Source: Francisella sp. LA112445
Lineage (GTDB): Bacteria; Pseudomonadota; Gammaproteobacteria; Francisellales; Francisellaceae
Assembly (NCBI RefSeq): GCF_012224145.1
Contig: NZ_CP041030.1
Coordinates: 806,001 to 870,000, forward strand
Reading direction: 5' to 3'
Length of the DNA stretch: 64,000 nt
The notes under the pieces were generated by a model that was not told the origin of the DNA, did not search any database, and saw only the letters and a list, made by a program, of their open reading frames with translations. This document shows, in pieces, positions 27,520 through 38,223 of this stretch. Every line of letters begins with the position of its first letter. Positions within the stretch are counted from its first letter, which is position 1. Position numbers and translations under genes: made by a program.

Positions 27520-27544
27520 AAATTATACTATTTTAGTATAATTT
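27520..27544 (+). promoter_or_regulatory. 25-bp palindrome resembling an IscR type 1 operator, overlapping a -10
   Basis: Perfect 11-bp arms (27520-27530 and 27534-27544) around TTT. The total length of 25 bp and the core ACTATTTTAGT match the core of the recalled E. coli IscR type 1 consensus, ACTRWWWYAGT; the outer positions fit only in part. The right arm contains TATAAT at 27537-27542, so a bound regulator would block the likely -10. The site is 33 bp before sufS, the expected place for an Fe-S-sensing Rrf2 repressor site. Confidence 0.55.
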
Positions 27545-27577
27545 AGGTGATTTATTATTAAATAGGCAATCTAAAGT

Positions 27578-28801
27578 ATGTATGATGTAAAAAAAGTTAG
27601 AAATGATTTTCCATTTCTCAAGCAAACTATTAATGAAAAACCCGTTGTTTTTTTTGATACAGGAGCATCAGCACAAAAACCACAAGCTGTTATAGATGCT
27701 GTTGCTGAAGCTTATAAATTTAATTATGCAAATGTTCATAGGGGCGTTTATTCACTTAGCCAAGAAGCTAGTGATAAATATGAAAATGTACGCCTAAAAG
27801 TGCAACAATTTATTAATGCTAAATCATCGGAAGAGGTTGTTATAACCAAAGGTACAACAGAAGCAATTAATCTTTTAGCAAGCTCTATTGGTAAATCTAT
27901 GGTCTCTGCTGGTGATGAAATTATAGTTACAGAAATGGAGCATCATGCTAACTTTGTACCTTGGCAAATGCTGTGTGAAGATAAAAGTCTAGATTTTAAA
28001 GTTGCAAAAGTTAATGATAATGGTGAATTAGATGTAAAAAATCTATTATCTCTAGTGACTGAAAAAACTAAGGTATTAGCTATAACCCTGTGTTCAAATG
28101 TACTCGGAACAATTAATCCTATTAAAGAGATTATACAAGAAGTTAAAAAAATAAATCCAAAGATATTAACTGTTGTTGATGGAGCTCAAGCAGTTATCCA
28201 CTCTAAAGTTGATGTTCAAGATTTAAATTGTGATTTTTTTGTTTTTTCAAGTCATAAATTATATGGTCCAACTGGAGTTGGGGTTTTGTATGGTAAATAT
28301 GATTTATTAAAAAAACTACCACCTTATAATTATGGAGGTGATATGGTTGATGATGTGACAATTGATAAAACAACATTTGCTTTACCTCCATATAAATTTG
28401 AAGCTGGAACTCCTGATATTGTTGGAACAATAGGTTTTGGACAAGCTATAGATTATGTTAATTCAGTTGGTATAGATAATATTGCTAGTTATGAGCAAGA
28501 CCTTTTAAAATATGCAACTGAACAGTTAAAAAAAATAGATGGACTAAGAATAATTGGCGAGGCTCAACATAAAGCTGGTGTTGTTACATTTGTGGTAGAT
28601 GGGTGTAATGCTGGAGATATTGGCGAGCTTTTAGCCATTAAAGGTATGTGTGTAAGAACTGGAAAACATTGTGCTCATCCATTACTTTATAGAATGGGTG
28701 TAACAGCAACAGTTCGTATGTCTTTTGGGATGTATAATACTTTTGAAGAGGTTGACTTATTTATTAAAGCATTGAAAAAAGTAATATCTCAATTAAAATA
28801 A
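27578..28801 (+). CDS. sufS: Cysteine desulfurase, SufS type
   Basis: Group II cysteine desulfurase of 407 aa that supplies sulfur to the SUF Fe-S pathway. The PLP lysine is in SSHKLYGPTG and the active cysteine is C365 in RTGKHCAHPLL. The short RxGxHCA form separates it from the NifS/IscS-type enzyme encoded at 1812. The N-terminus VRNDFPFL is standard for SufS. sufB, sufC, sufD and sufE are not next to it; an A-type carrier and sufT follow. The palindrome just upstream suggests control by an Fe-S regulator. Confidence 0.93.
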   Translation: MYDVKKVRNDFPFLKQTINEKPVVFFDTGASAQKPQAVIDAVAEAYKFNYANVHRGVYSLSQEASDKYENVRLKVQQFINAKSSEEVVITKGTTEAINLLASSIGKSMVSAGDEIIVTEMEHHANFVPWQMLCEDKSLDFKVAKVNDNGELDVKNLLSLVTEKTKVLAITLCSNVLGTINPIKEIIQEVKKINPKILTVVDGAQAVIHSKVDVQDLNCDFFVFSSHKLYGPTGVGVLYGKYDLLKKLPPYNYGGDMVDDVTIDKTTFALPPYKFEAGTPDIVGTIGFGQAIDYVNSVGIDNIASYEQDLLKYATEQLKKIDGLRIIGEAQHKAGVVTFVVDGCNAGDIGELLAIKGMCVRTGKHCAHPLLYRMGVTATVRMSFGMYNTFEEVDLFIKALKKVISQLK

Positions 28802-28829
28802 ACAATAATAATTTTAGAGGATTAAGTTT

Positions 28830-29183
28830 ATGGTTGAAGTTTTTGATCCTAATAATAGTATTTTAGAAGTTACTCAAGCTGCAGCTAAACACTTTGAAAA
28901 GCATTTGGCTAAAGGTTCTGCAAATATAGGGATATATGTGGGTACAAAAATTATGGGCTGTTCAGGTTTGGCTTATGATATTGATTTTGTAGCAAAACAG
29001 CCTGATAATACAACAGAAGTTGACCAACATGGTTTGAGGTTTTTTGTATCTAATAAATCTATGGACTTCTTAAATGGTCTAAAGATTGATTATGTTAAGC
29101 ATGATTTTGGTTTGTATAAACTAGAGTATACTAATCCAAATGAATCAGCGCGTTGTGGATGCGGTGAGAGTTTTACAGTTTAG
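28830..29183 (+). CDS. A-type Fe-S carrier protein (IscA/SufA/ErpA family)
   Basis: Carries [2Fe-2S] or [4Fe-4S] clusters to target enzymes. The 117-aa protein has the three cluster cysteines of the family: C44 in GCSGLAYD, and C109 and C111 in RCGCGESF. The GLAYD spacing and length are normal. Whether it corresponds to SufA or ErpA cannot be decided here. It lies 28 bp after sufS with a GAGG site and 12 bp before sufT. Confidence 0.9.
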   Translation: MVEVFDPNNSILEVTQAAAKHFEKHLAKGSANIGIYVGTKIMGCSGLAYDIDFVAKQPDNTTEVDQHGLRFFVSNKSMDFLNGLKIDYVKHDFGLYKLEYTNPNESARCGCGESFTV

Positions 29184-29195
29184 GGAATATTTTAA

Positions 29196-29747
29196 ATGAA
29201 AACAACAGATGTAACTATAATTAGAAGGCAAGTTAAAGCTATTGCTGTACCTTTTGGAAATGAAATTGAGCTTATGCCAGGACAAGAAGCTTTAGTAACC
29301 CAAGACAAGGGTGGTAGTTTTACACTAAATGTAAATGGTAATTTACTTCATTTAGATGGTAAGGACGCTGATGCTATAGGTAAGCAAATAGTTAAATATC
29401 CTGTTGAAGGATATAACATTAAACCAGGAGATCCTATAAATATGGATGCTATTTGGGATCAAATGAAAACTGTATATGATCCAGAGATACCTGTTAATAT
29501 TGTTGATCTTGGTTTGATTTATAATGTTGTTACTAGAAAATTAGAGAATGGTAATTTTCATGTTATTATAGATATGACTCTAACAGCTCCTGGTTGTGGT
29601 ATGGGTCCAGTTCTTATGACTGATGTTGAAAGACGTGTAGCAATGTTACCAAATGTTGATAAAGTTGATGTAGTTATGGTTTTTGATCCACCGTGGAATT
29701 CAGAGCTAATGACTGAAGAGGCAAAACTAGAGCTAGGGTTGTTTTAA
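29196..29747 (+). CDS. sufT: Fe-S assembly protein SufT (DUF59/MIP18 family)
   Basis: SufT-type protein of 183 aa, a Fe-S maturation factor whose C-terminal half is a MIP18/DUF59 domain. YDPEIPVNIVDLGLIY and LTAPGCGMGPVLMTDVERRV, holding the single conserved cysteine, are signatures, and the PPW in FDPPWNSELMTEEAK ends the domain. The N-terminal half, with RRQVKAIAVPFGNE, is the SufT-specific extension. It is the last Fe-S gene of this cluster and is followed after 8 bp by coaD. Confidence 0.9.
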   Translation: MKTTDVTIIRRQVKAIAVPFGNEIELMPGQEALVTQDKGGSFTLNVNGNLLHLDGKDADAIGKQIVKYPVEGYNIKPGDPINMDAIWDQMKTVYDPEIPVNIVDLGLIYNVVTRKLENGNFHVIIDMTLTAPGCGMGPVLMTDVERRVAMLPNVDKVDVVMVFDPPWNSELMTEEAKLELGLF

Positions 29748-29755
29748 ATTATATT

Positions 29756-30497
<742 letters not shown>

Positions 30498-30515
30498 AAT
30501 TGCTTTAAAAAAAAC

Positions 30516-30543
30516 TTGAAAAAACTTGTTAATAATGTAATAT
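30516..30543 (+). promoter_or_regulatory. Sigma-70 promoter for fopA
   Basis: TTGAAA at 30516-30521 and TAATAT at 30538-30543, with 16 bases between. The start of transcription would be near 30550, and AAAGGAG stands 8 bases before the fopA start. This fits a very abundant outer membrane protein. Confidence 0.6.
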
Positions 30544-30601
30544 ACAGAAGTCGCGTATTTCAATATTATAAATATTAAAACAAGTTTAAAGGAGTTTTTT
30601 G

Positions 30602-31783
30602 ATGAAACTAAGAAAAATTATTATGACTACATCTGTGCTATTAGGTACGGCTACGATGTCTTTTGCCGCTAGCACTGATAATGCAGCTACAACAACAGAT
30701 ACTAGCACTGCAACAGCTGCTTCAAACAGCAGCTTTGAGTCAAATTCTTTCATCAAACCTTTTGCTAATACTTATAGCTCTTTAACTAATGAGAATAATA
30801 CATGGGGACCACAAGATAGAACAGGTCAGTGGTACTTAGGTGTTGGTGCTAGTGGTCTTGCAGGAACTCCGAATTCACCTTCAGGTGCAGCTGCTAACTT
30901 TACTCTTGGTTATAATATAAATAAATATTTTGCAGTTCAATACTTCCAGTTAGTAGGTAGAGATTTTGCTGGACTAGGTGAAGGTGTTGTTAACTTTAGT
31001 AATAGTACAATGTTTACACCATATGCTGCAGCTGGTGCTGGTTGGGGTAATCTAGCTGGAAAAGCAACTGGTGCGTGGGATGCTGGTGGTGGTCTTAAGT
31101 TTGAGCTATCAAGAGATGTTCAAGCAAGTGTTGACTATAGATATATTCAAACAATGGCTCCTAATGTTTCTGGTGAAAATGGCAGAGCAGGTACTAACGT
31201 AATAGGTGCTGGTTTAACATGGTTCTTTGGTGGCAAAGCTAATCCAAATAATGATACTGCTAATATTCAGGATAATGGTGCTAAAACAGCAGCAGAAACT
31301 ACTGCAGCAGTTATGCCAACAATTGATGAATCTAAATATGAGCTTCCACAAGGTATCAAACAATGTGAAGGTAACTTTAATCTAACTAAAGATGGAGTTG
31401 CATGCTATACTGTAAATGGTGATGATGTTACTGTCTATTTAGATACTAAGTTTGCTTATGATAGTACTGCTTTAAATTCAAGAGGTAAAGAAGCTATTTC
31501 ATCTTTTGTTAAATATATGAAAAACAAAAATATTGCTTCTGTAACTATTAAAGGGTATGCTTCTCAAGGTCAAACTGGTCAAGAATTTGAACTATATAAT
31601 AAAAAACTTTCTAAGAAGAGAGCAGAAGCTGTTTCTAACTATATGAAAGAATTAGGATTAGATAGCAGCAAAATAATAACTAAAGGTTTTGGTTATACTA
31701 GTACTATTCCTGGTATAAGCAAATCTGATGCTCGTAATCAACGTGTTGAGGCTAGTGTTTCAGCACCTTTAAAACAGAACTAA
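30602..31783 (+). CDS. fopA: Outer membrane protein FopA (OmpA family)
   Basis: Major surface protein of Francisella, 393 aa from the ATG at 30602 (AAAGGAG 8 bases upstream; the TTG three bases earlier is not needed). A signal peptide ends in MSFAAS. A Thr/Asn/Ala-rich linker is followed by an eight-strand barrel domain with TWGPQDRTGQWYLGV and FELSRDVQASVDYRYIQTM, which I recognise as FopA sequence. The C-terminal OmpA-like domain carries VTIKGYASQGQTGQEFELYNKKLSKKRA and binds peptidoglycan. The text differs from the F. tularensis protein I recall at many positions, so another species is possible. Confidence 0.93.
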   Translation: MKLRKIIMTTSVLLGTATMSFAASTDNAATTTDTSTATAASNSSFESNSFIKPFANTYSSLTNENNTWGPQDRTGQWYLGVGASGLAGTPNSPSGAAANFTLGYNINKYFAVQYFQLVGRDFAGLGEGVVNFSNSTMFTPYAAAGAGWGNLAGKATGAWDAGGGLKFELSRDVQASVDYRYIQTMAPNVSGENGRAGTNVIGAGLTWFFGGKANPNNDTANIQDNGAKTAAETTAAVMPTIDESKYELPQGIKQCEGNFNLTKDGVACYTVNGDDVTVYLDTKFAYDSTALNSRGKEAISSFVKYMKNKNIASVTIKGYASQGQTGQEFELYNKKLSKKRAEAVSNYMKELGLDSSKIITKGFGYTSTIPGISKSDARNQRVEASVSAPLKQN

Positions 31784-31925
31784 TATTTTTCCATAATTTT
31801 CTTTTCTAGTACTCCTTACATAATTTAAATTTATTTTATTCATTCTTATCTAATGTGAAACTATGTAAAAAAATATAAGCTTGTTATATAATTTGTCCAC
31901 TTGTAAATAATTTATTTAAAATTAA

Positions 31926-33329
31926 ATGTCACAATACTATTCTAATAAAGATTTATTTAATTCACCTAATTTAATTGGACAAACAGTAACCGTAAAAGGC
32001 TGGGTTCGTAGCCGTAGAGATTCAAAGGCTGGATTTTCTTTTGTAGCTGTTCATGATGGTTCTTGTTTTGATCCTATACAAGCAATTGTGCCAAGTTCAG
32101 TTGATAATTACTCTGAAGAAGTTTTAAAATTAACGAAAGATTGCTCTGTCGCAATTACTGGTGAGCTAATAGCATCGCAAGGTAAAGGCCAAAGTGTTGA
32201 AATTCAAGCCCAAAAAGTTGAGGTTTATGGTTGGGTTGAAAGCCCTGAAACATATCCTGTATCACCTAAGCGTCATACAATGGAGCATTTACGTGAAGTA
32301 GCTCATCTTCGTACTAGAACAAATATTATCGGAGCTGTAGCAAGAATTAGAAATCAACTAGCTAATGCTATCCACAACTTTATGTGTGATAGAGGATTTC
32401 TTTGGGTTAACACGCCTATTCTAACTTCTAATGACTGTGAAGGAGCAGGCGAACTTTTTAGAGTATCAACACTTGATAGCCTTAATCCTCCCCTTAATGA
32501 TCAAGGTAAAGTTGATTTTAAAGAAGATTTCTTTGGTAGAGAAACTTTCTTAACAGTATCAGGACAGTTAAATGTTGAGAGCTATTGCTGCTCTTTGTCA
32601 AAAGTTTATACTTTTGGTCCTACATTTAGAGCTGAAAATTCAAATACTAGTAGACATCTAGCAGAGTTCTGGATGATAGAGCCGGAAATAGCTTTTGCTG
32701 ATTTAAATGATGATGCTAATTTAGCAGAAGAAATGCTTAAATCTGTTATTCAAACAGTGATGAACAATTGTAAAGATGATTTAAACTTCTTTAATCAGTT
32801 TGTACAGAAAGGCTTATTAGAAAAGCTTGAGAGTGTTGTTTCAAAAGGTTTTGTGAGAGTTGAATATACAGATGCAATAGATATTTTAAAACAGTCTGGT
32901 CAAAAATTTGAATATCCTGTAGAGTGGGGTGTTGATTTGCAATCTGAACATGAAAGGTTCCTATGTGAAAAACATTTTAATGCTCCTGTTGTGATTATGA
33001 ACTATCCAAAAGATATTAAAGCGTTCTATATGCGCTTAAATGATGATGGTAAGACTGTTGCAGCTATGGATGTTCTTGTGCCTGGTATTGGTGAGATCAT
33101 TGGTGGAAGCCAACGTGAAGAGCGTTTAGAAGTTTTAGATAAGCGTATAGAAGAAATGAATATTGATGCTAGTACTCTTGGCTGGTATCGTGACTTACGT
33201 CGCTATGGTACTATCCCTCATAGCGGCTTTGGTCTAGGTTTTGAAAGATTATTAGGATATATAACAGGTGTGCCAAATATCCGTGAGCTTATTCCTTTCC
33301 CTCGTACACCAGGTAATGCAAAGTTCTAG
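31926..33329 (+). CDS. asnS: Asparaginyl-tRNA synthetase
   Basis: Class IIb synthetase, 467 aa, charging tRNA-Asn. An OB-fold anticodon domain opens with [19 protein letters not shown]. The catalytic core has motif 2 at [25 protein letters not shown] and motif 3 at [10 protein letters not shown] near the C-terminus. The ending [16 protein letters not shown] is that of AsnS. It is monocistronic, between fopA and the convergent pilC. Confidence 0.97.
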   Translation: MSQYYSNKDLFNSPNLIGQTVTVKGWVRSRRDSKAGFSFVAVHDGSCFDPIQAIVPSSVDNYSEEVLKLTKDCSVAITGELIASQGKGQSVEIQAQKVEVYGWVESPETYPVSPKRHTMEHLREVAHLRTRTNIIGAVARIRNQLANAIHNFMCDRGFLWVNTPILTSNDCEGAGELFRVSTLDSLNPPLNDQGKVDFKEDFFGRETFLTVSGQLNVESYCCSLSKVYTFGPTFRAENSNTSRHLAEFWMIEPEIAFADLNDDANLAEEMLKSVIQTVMNNCKDDLNFFNQFVQKGLLEKLESVVSKGFVRVEYTDAIDILKQSGQKFEYPVEWGVDLQSEHERFLCEKHFNAPVVIMNYPKDIKAFYMRLNDDGKTVAAMDVLVPGIGEIIGGSQREERLEVLDKRIEEMNIDASTLGWYRDLRRYGTIPHSGFGLGFERLLGYITGVPNIRELIPFPRTPGNAKF

Positions 33330-33457
33330 AGAGATTATTTCTATATATTATTTTAAATATTCTATTATAAAAATATAATTTATTTCATATAGTGAAACTA
33401 TATATCTGACTAAAAAATAAATAAACTGAGATAAATTTTATAATATAAAGAAATTTG

Positions 33458-34687
33458 TTATATAGCATCACCCATTTGGAACATAGGCATATACATACTT
33501 ACAACTAAGAAACCTACTACACCACCAAGAACTATCATAATTATAGGCTCTAGCATAGAACTTAAGCTTCCTACAAGAGTATCAACCTCTTCTTGATAAA
33601 CTCTATTTAAGTTTCCAAGCATTGTTTCTAGGGCTCCTGACTCTTCACCAACAGCTACCATTTGCTCTACTAAGAATGGGAATTTACCTGTCTCTACGAT
33701 TGCTTCTTTAAATGAAGCACCCTCACTAATACTCTTTTTAATATCAACTGCCGCTTGATCATATTTAGCATTACCTGTTGCTAAAGCTACCATATCAAGA
33801 GCTCTTGTTAGGCTCATACCAGACTGTACTGTAATCTCTAATGTACTTGCAAATCTTGCTAAAGCAGATTTAAAGATTACTTCACCAATAATTGGTATCT
33901 TAAGCATAAAGTGATCTTGCGCAATCTGGATCTTAGGATATTTAAATTTTAAAGATTTAAATATCGTTACAGCAATAAAGATAAATAAAATAATCTTCCA
34001 CCAAGATTCTTGCATAAAATTCGATGCATTTACTGTTATTTGAGTAATTGCTGGAAGAGGTTTTCCTGAGTTAATAAACATTGCAGAGAAGGCAGGTACA
34101 GCAAAAGTTAATAATATACCTGTTACACCAGCAGCAATTATACACACTATAATAGGGTAGGATAGGGCTTTTTTTACTTTTTTCTTTATGCTTTGTAAAG
34201 CTTCTCTTTGCTCGGCAATTTTATTAAGCATCAGATCTAGGTTTCCTGACTCTTCACCAGCAGTTATCAAACCTATATATAATTTATCAAATATTTTTGG
34301 GAAGTGTGACAGGGCTACTGAAAGAGATTCACCACCTTCTATAGATTGTTTTAACTGTAATGCTAAAACTTTTAGCTTAGTGTGTTTTTTAACGCCCATT
34401 ATAAAAACTTCAAATGACTTAATTATTGGGATGCCTGCTTTTGTCATTGTTGCAAGCTGTCGAGTCATATCTGTAATATCTTGATAAGAAATCTTTTTAG
34501 GTAAAAGATCTTTCGGCATTTTTTTAACTTTTATATTAGAATAGCCTTTTTGTCTTAGCTGTATTTCAGCTTTTTCCTTTGTATCGGCATCTATTTCTCC
34601 CTTTGTGGTTTTACCGTTTTTAAGTTTAGCCTTATACTTCCAGGATATTATAGTAATCGTTTCTTTATTTTTTTTACCAAATAGCAT
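33458..34687 (-). CDS. pilC: Type IV pilus inner-membrane platform protein PilC
   Basis: Polytopic platform protein of the type IV pilus assembly machine, 409 aa. Two tandem T2SS-F domains each have a cytoplasmic bundle: the first is DMTRQLATMTKAGIPIIKSFEV and the second is FASTLEITVQSGMSLTRALDMV. Three membrane segments are expected, near residues 170-205, 220-250 and 380-400. It lies 15 bp after pilB and is translated from the same transcript. No pilD or pilA gene is adjacent here. Confidence 0.93.
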   Translation of the reverse strand: MLFGKKNKETITIISWKYKAKLKNGKTTKGEIDADTKEKAEIQLRQKGYSNIKVKKMPKDLLPKKISYQDITDMTRQLATMTKAGIPIIKSFEVFIMGVKKHTKLKVLALQLKQSIEGGESLSVALSHFPKIFDKLYIGLITAGEESGNLDLMLNKIAEQREALQSIKKKVKKALSYPIIVCIIAAGVTGILLTFAVPAFSAMFINSGKPLPAITQITVNASNFMQESWWKIILFIFIAVTIFKSLKFKYPKIQIAQDHFMLKIPIIGEVIFKSALARFASTLEITVQSGMSLTRALDMVALATGNAKYDQAAVDIKKSISEGASFKEAIVETGKFPFLVEQMVAVGEESGALETMLGNLNRVYQEEVDTLVGSLSSMLEPIIMIVLGGVVGFLVVSMYMPMFQMGDAI

Positions 34688-34702
34688 AATTATATTTTTC
34701 CT

Positions 34703-36478
34703 TTAACTTACACGATATGCTTCTTCCATTGATGTCAAGCCTTGAGCTACTCTTACAAGAGCAGATTGTCGAACTGTAGCAACACCTTCTTTTTGAGCTT
34801 GTTTGGCAATCTCCATCGTATTTTTATCTTCTAAAATCATTCTTGATATTTCTCTAGAGACGGGCATTACCTCGTATAAACCAAGTCTTCCTTTATAACC
34901 TTTAAAACATCTAGGACAGCCTTTCGGATTAGGTTTATATATAGTTGCATTTTTTACCTTTTCATATGATGTTTCAAAACATTTTTTTATAATGTCTTCG
35001 TTTAGACCACTATCTTCAACAAGTAGTGAAAACTCTGTTTCTGTATCTTTTAACTTACATTTAGGACAAAGTTTACGGGTAAGTCGCTGAGCTATAATTA
35101 ATGTAACAGATGTTGCAATGTTATATCTTGGTAATCCCATATCAACAAGTCTATTTAGAGTTTCTGGAGCACTGTTTGTATGTAGTGTTGACATAACTAA
35201 GTGACCTGTTTGTGAGGCTTTAATTGCAATTGAGCCAGTTTCAATATCCCTAATCTCACCAACCATGATTATATCTGGATCTTGACGTAAGAATGACTTT
35301 AAGGCAGCTGCGAAGGTTAATCCTTGTTTATTATTTACGTTAACCTGATTAATACCTTTTACAACAAGTTCAACAGGATCTTCTGCGGTAGATATGTTTT
35401 TTTCAGGTTTATTTAGGATATTTATACCTGTATATAATGTTACTGTTTTACCGGAACCTGTTGGACCTGTTACAAGTACCATGCCTTGAGGTTGTTGGAT
35501 ATATTTTAAGTAAGTTTGTTTTTGATGCTCAGAGAAACCGAGTTGTTCAATTGGTATTTGAGTAGAACTCGCATCAATAATACGTAGTACAACTTTTTCA
35601 CCAAAACTAATAGGGCATGTACTAACACGGAAGTCGATTGCTTTTTCGCGTGATAGAGAAATTTTGAACTTACCATCTTGAGGAATCCTTTTCTCTGCAA
35701 TATCTAAACTAGACATAATCTTAAGTCTAGAAACTACTTTAGGTCCAAGATTTTTAGTTGTATTAAATGTTTCAATTAGAAGACCATCTATTCTGTAGCG
35801 TATTCTAAAGTTTTTTTCATATGGTTCAAAGTGAATATCTGAAGCTCCTTTTTGAATAGCATCAACAATTGTATTATTGATAAATCTAATAATAGGTGCT
35901 TCTTCATCTTCACCGCTACCAATTATCGCATCGCCTTCTCTTTCACCTTCTTCAACAAAGTCAATATCAAGATCAGCATCCTCCATTTGAGCATTAAGTT
36001 TGGAGTCATCTTCTTTTTGACCTTCATCTTTTAGAAACTGCTCATATTCTTCAACTTTTTCTTTTATGAGGTTAAGCTCTCCAACAATAGCTACGAAAGG
36101 GCAATCATACTTGTTACGAAGTTTTTTTAGTATTTGTTGGCTTTCTATAGGATTAGCAATAGCTACATAGACAGTATTTTTTTTAGTATATAAAGGTAAA
36201 CAAAGATTTTTTCTACAAAAATCAATATCAAAGAATTTTTGAGGAATAAATTTTATGCTAATAGCTGTTAGATCAATATACTGTAGACGCAATAAGGTCG
36301 CAGACTGAATCATGAAATCTTTGCTACTAACAAATTCATTCTCAATAATGTAGTTTAGAAATCCTTCTTTAGCTAAAGAGACATCTAAACTAATTTCTTC
36401 AAGCTGCTGTCTGGTTATAAGTTTGCGATGTAATAATAACGATGCTAACTTTTTATCAATATGAGGATTACCAACCAT
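34703..36478 (-). CDS. pilB: Type IV pilus assembly ATPase PilB
   Basis: Hexameric cytoplasmic ATPase that powers pilus extension (and, in Francisella, protein secretion and natural transformation), 591 aa. An N-terminal T2SSE_N domain covers about residues 1-150. The catalytic domain has Walker A GPTGSGKTVTLY near 345, the aspartate box EDPVEL, Walker B in DPDIIMVGEIRD and the histidine box STLHTN. A zinc tetracysteine module (CPKC and CPRC) follows. It is the first gene of a pilBC pair. Confidence 0.95.
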   Translation of the reverse strand: MVGNPHIDKKLASLLLHRKLITRQQLEEISLDVSLAKEGFLNYIIENEFVSSKDFMIQSATLLRLQYIDLTAISIKFIPQKFFDIDFCRKNLCLPLYTKKNTVYVAIANPIESQQILKKLRNKYDCPFVAIVGELNLIKEKVEEYEQFLKDEGQKEDDSKLNAQMEDADLDIDFVEEGEREGDAIIGSGEDEEAPIIRFINNTIVDAIQKGASDIHFEPYEKNFRIRYRIDGLLIETFNTTKNLGPKVVSRLKIMSSLDIAEKRIPQDGKFKISLSREKAIDFRVSTCPISFGEKVVLRIIDASSTQIPIEQLGFSEHQKQTYLKYIQQPQGMVLVTGPTGSGKTVTLYTGINILNKPEKNISTAEDPVELVVKGINQVNVNNKQGLTFAAALKSFLRQDPDIIMVGEIRDIETGSIAIKASQTGHLVMSTLHTNSAPETLNRLVDMGLPRYNIATSVTLIIAQRLTRKLCPKCKLKDTETEFSLLVEDSGLNEDIIKKCFETSYEKVKNATIYKPNPKGCPRCFKGYKGRLGLYEVMPVSREISRMILEDKNTMEIAKQAQKEGVATVRQSALVRVAQGLTSMEEAYRVS

Positions 36479-36625
36479 TAATTACAAAAACAAAATATCT
36501 CAATTATTAAAAGTATAGCATGATAAACATTTTTTAAAAAAACAAATGTTTTGGATAAAAAAGCTTTTATGAAATTATTATCTTTGATGTATAATCGCGA
36601 TTGTTACTACATTATATGAAAATTT

Positions 36626-37375
36626 ATGAAAGTTGATAAATTTATTTCTCATCGTGGGAATAATATAGATTTTATTGAAAATACAATAGAATCTTTTAAA
36701 GATGCTAAAGAATATGGCTTTAGTTGGTTTGAAACAGATGTTCAATTAAGCGTTGATGGTGAACCATTTCTATTTCATGATAAAACACCTGAGAGGTTCT
36801 CAAGTTGTACAGAAAATGTTACGGAAATGACAATCTCAGAGTTACAGGAATTAGAGCTTAGCCACCCTAAAAATGGGCAAAAATCTAGAGTACTTACTCT
36901 TAGAGAGTATCTTGAGTGGGCTAGTCAGAACGATGTTTTTACTAATTTGGAGTTTAAGGTTACAAACCCATGTGATGAATACAAAGCTAAACTAGTTTGT
37001 AATACTCTAAATCTTTTGAAAGAGTATCCACAACAAAAAGATAAAATACTAATTTCAAGTTTTTCAGATGTTGTTATGAGTAATTTAGCTGAAGATCATC
37101 TTTATAAAAAAGGTAAACTTTTTGAAGTCTCTAACTGGGAAAAGGATTTTGAGTATTTAAGTACTGATCTTTATAAAGTATTCGTGAAAAATAACTATAT
37201 TGCATTAATAGTAAACAATGAGTGTTTAGATCAAGAAAGAGTAGCTTACATTAAGAAAAAATTTGGTAAGATCTTCGTATATTCAGTACGTACTGATGAG
37301 CAAGTTAAAAATCTTTTATCTTGGGGAGTAGATGCAATGTTTATAGATAAGAAGCAGCAATTGAACTTAATCTAG
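36626..37375 (+). CDS. Glycerophosphodiester phosphodiesterase
   Basis: Hydrolyses glycerophosphodiesters to glycerol-3-phosphate and an alcohol, 249 aa. The GDPD motifs are HRGNNIDFIENT, FETDVQLSVDGEPFLFHD with the metal-binding E, D and H, and later TNLEFKV. There is no signal peptide, so it acts in the cytoplasm, resembling UgpQ rather than GlpQ. The gene is divergent from pilB and converges on the CinA-like gene, with 9 bp of overlap at the 3' ends. Confidence 0.9.
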   Translation: MKVDKFISHRGNNIDFIENTIESFKDAKEYGFSWFETDVQLSVDGEPFLFHDKTPERFSSCTENVTEMTISELQELELSHPKNGQKSRVLTLREYLEWASQNDVFTNLEFKVTNPCDEYKAKLVCNTLNLLKEYPQQKDKILISSFSDVVMSNLAEDHLYKKGKLFEVSNWEKDFEYLSTDLYKVFVKNNYIALIVNNECLDQERVAYIKKKFGKIFVYSVRTDEQVKNLLSWGVDAMFIDKKQQLNLI

Positions 37376-38107
37376 ATAATCTTTTAATATTTCTTCTACT
37401 TTATTTATTATGCTACTACTATACGGACATCCCTGTGGATAGAAGTATTTTAGCTCTACAAATGAGTCGGTGATTCTGTATTTAAAAGTTACAAAAGAAT
37501 ATTCATTTTTTATAGTTTGTAGTTTTTCAGCTAGAAAGCTCTCGCCAATATTATGTACATTCCATATTTTACGAATAATTTTTTTATCATGTTTGTTGTT
37601 TGTTAGATTAAGCTTTTCAAGCATAGGGATACATTCTCTAGGAGGACCTGGAAATACATATATATACCTATCAGTGTCAAACTTTAGCTTAAACCCATTT
37701 GCTGTACCGTTTTCATTTAATAGAATCTCGGCAGATTTAGGGAAGGTCGCTTGCTTTTGCGTACCTAGGGTAATTTTGCCATATTTTTCAAGCATTCTTT
37801 TTTCAAGTTTTTGCCATGATTCTTGATGTAGTAAAAGGTCCTCATTAAAAAAACTAGCTATTGTTTGTGTTGTTAAATCATCCTCAGTTGGTCCTAAACC
37901 ACCTATGGTAATAATATTTTTATGCTCAGTTTTTAGAAAGTCTAAACTAGATATAATATCTTGTGAGTCATCCTTACAACTAATATGAAATCCAATATTA
38001 AAATCTTTAGCTACAAGATGCTTTGCAAATACACCGGAGTTAGTGTTAGTTATATCGCCATCAGTTATTTCATCACCGATGGCGATAAATCCAAAATCAT
38101 ATTTCAT
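37367..38107 (-). CDS. CinA-like molybdopterin-binding domain protein
   Basis: 246-aa protein with the MoCF/COG1058 domain: IAIGDEITDGDITNTNSGVFAKHL at the start and ITIGGLGPTEDDLTTQTIA near residue 70. It lacks the C-terminal nicotinamide-nucleotide amidase (PncC) domain of full CinA, so it is the domain sometimes linked to ADP-ribose pyrophosphatase activity. The start has an AAGGG site. It ends 9 bp inside the convergent phosphodiesterase gene. Confidence 0.82.
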   Translation of the reverse strand: MKYDFGFIAIGDEITDGDITNTNSGVFAKHLVAKDFNIGFHISCKDDSQDIISSLDFLKTEHKNIITIGGLGPTEDDLTTQTIASFFNEDLLLHQESWQKLEKRMLEKYGKITLGTQKQATFPKSAEILLNENGTANGFKLKFDTDRYIYVFPGPPRECIPMLEKLNLTNNKHDKKIIRKIWNVHNIGESFLAEKLQTIKNEYSFVTFKYRITDSFVELKYFYPQGCPYSSSIINKVEEILKDYLD

Positions 38108-38223
38108 TAAGTTACCCTTAATATTTAAAGTTTTATAAAAATCTAACTATTTTTGGAAAAAATTTTTATGTATTATGAAGTATATAGTATTGATGTGTAA
38201 TATTGAACTCTAAGGAGAACTGA

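Noticed and set aside
27520-27544. Terminator of sdaA
   Set aside because: The palindrome has almost no G or C in the stem and contains a -10 for sufS; it fits an operator better.
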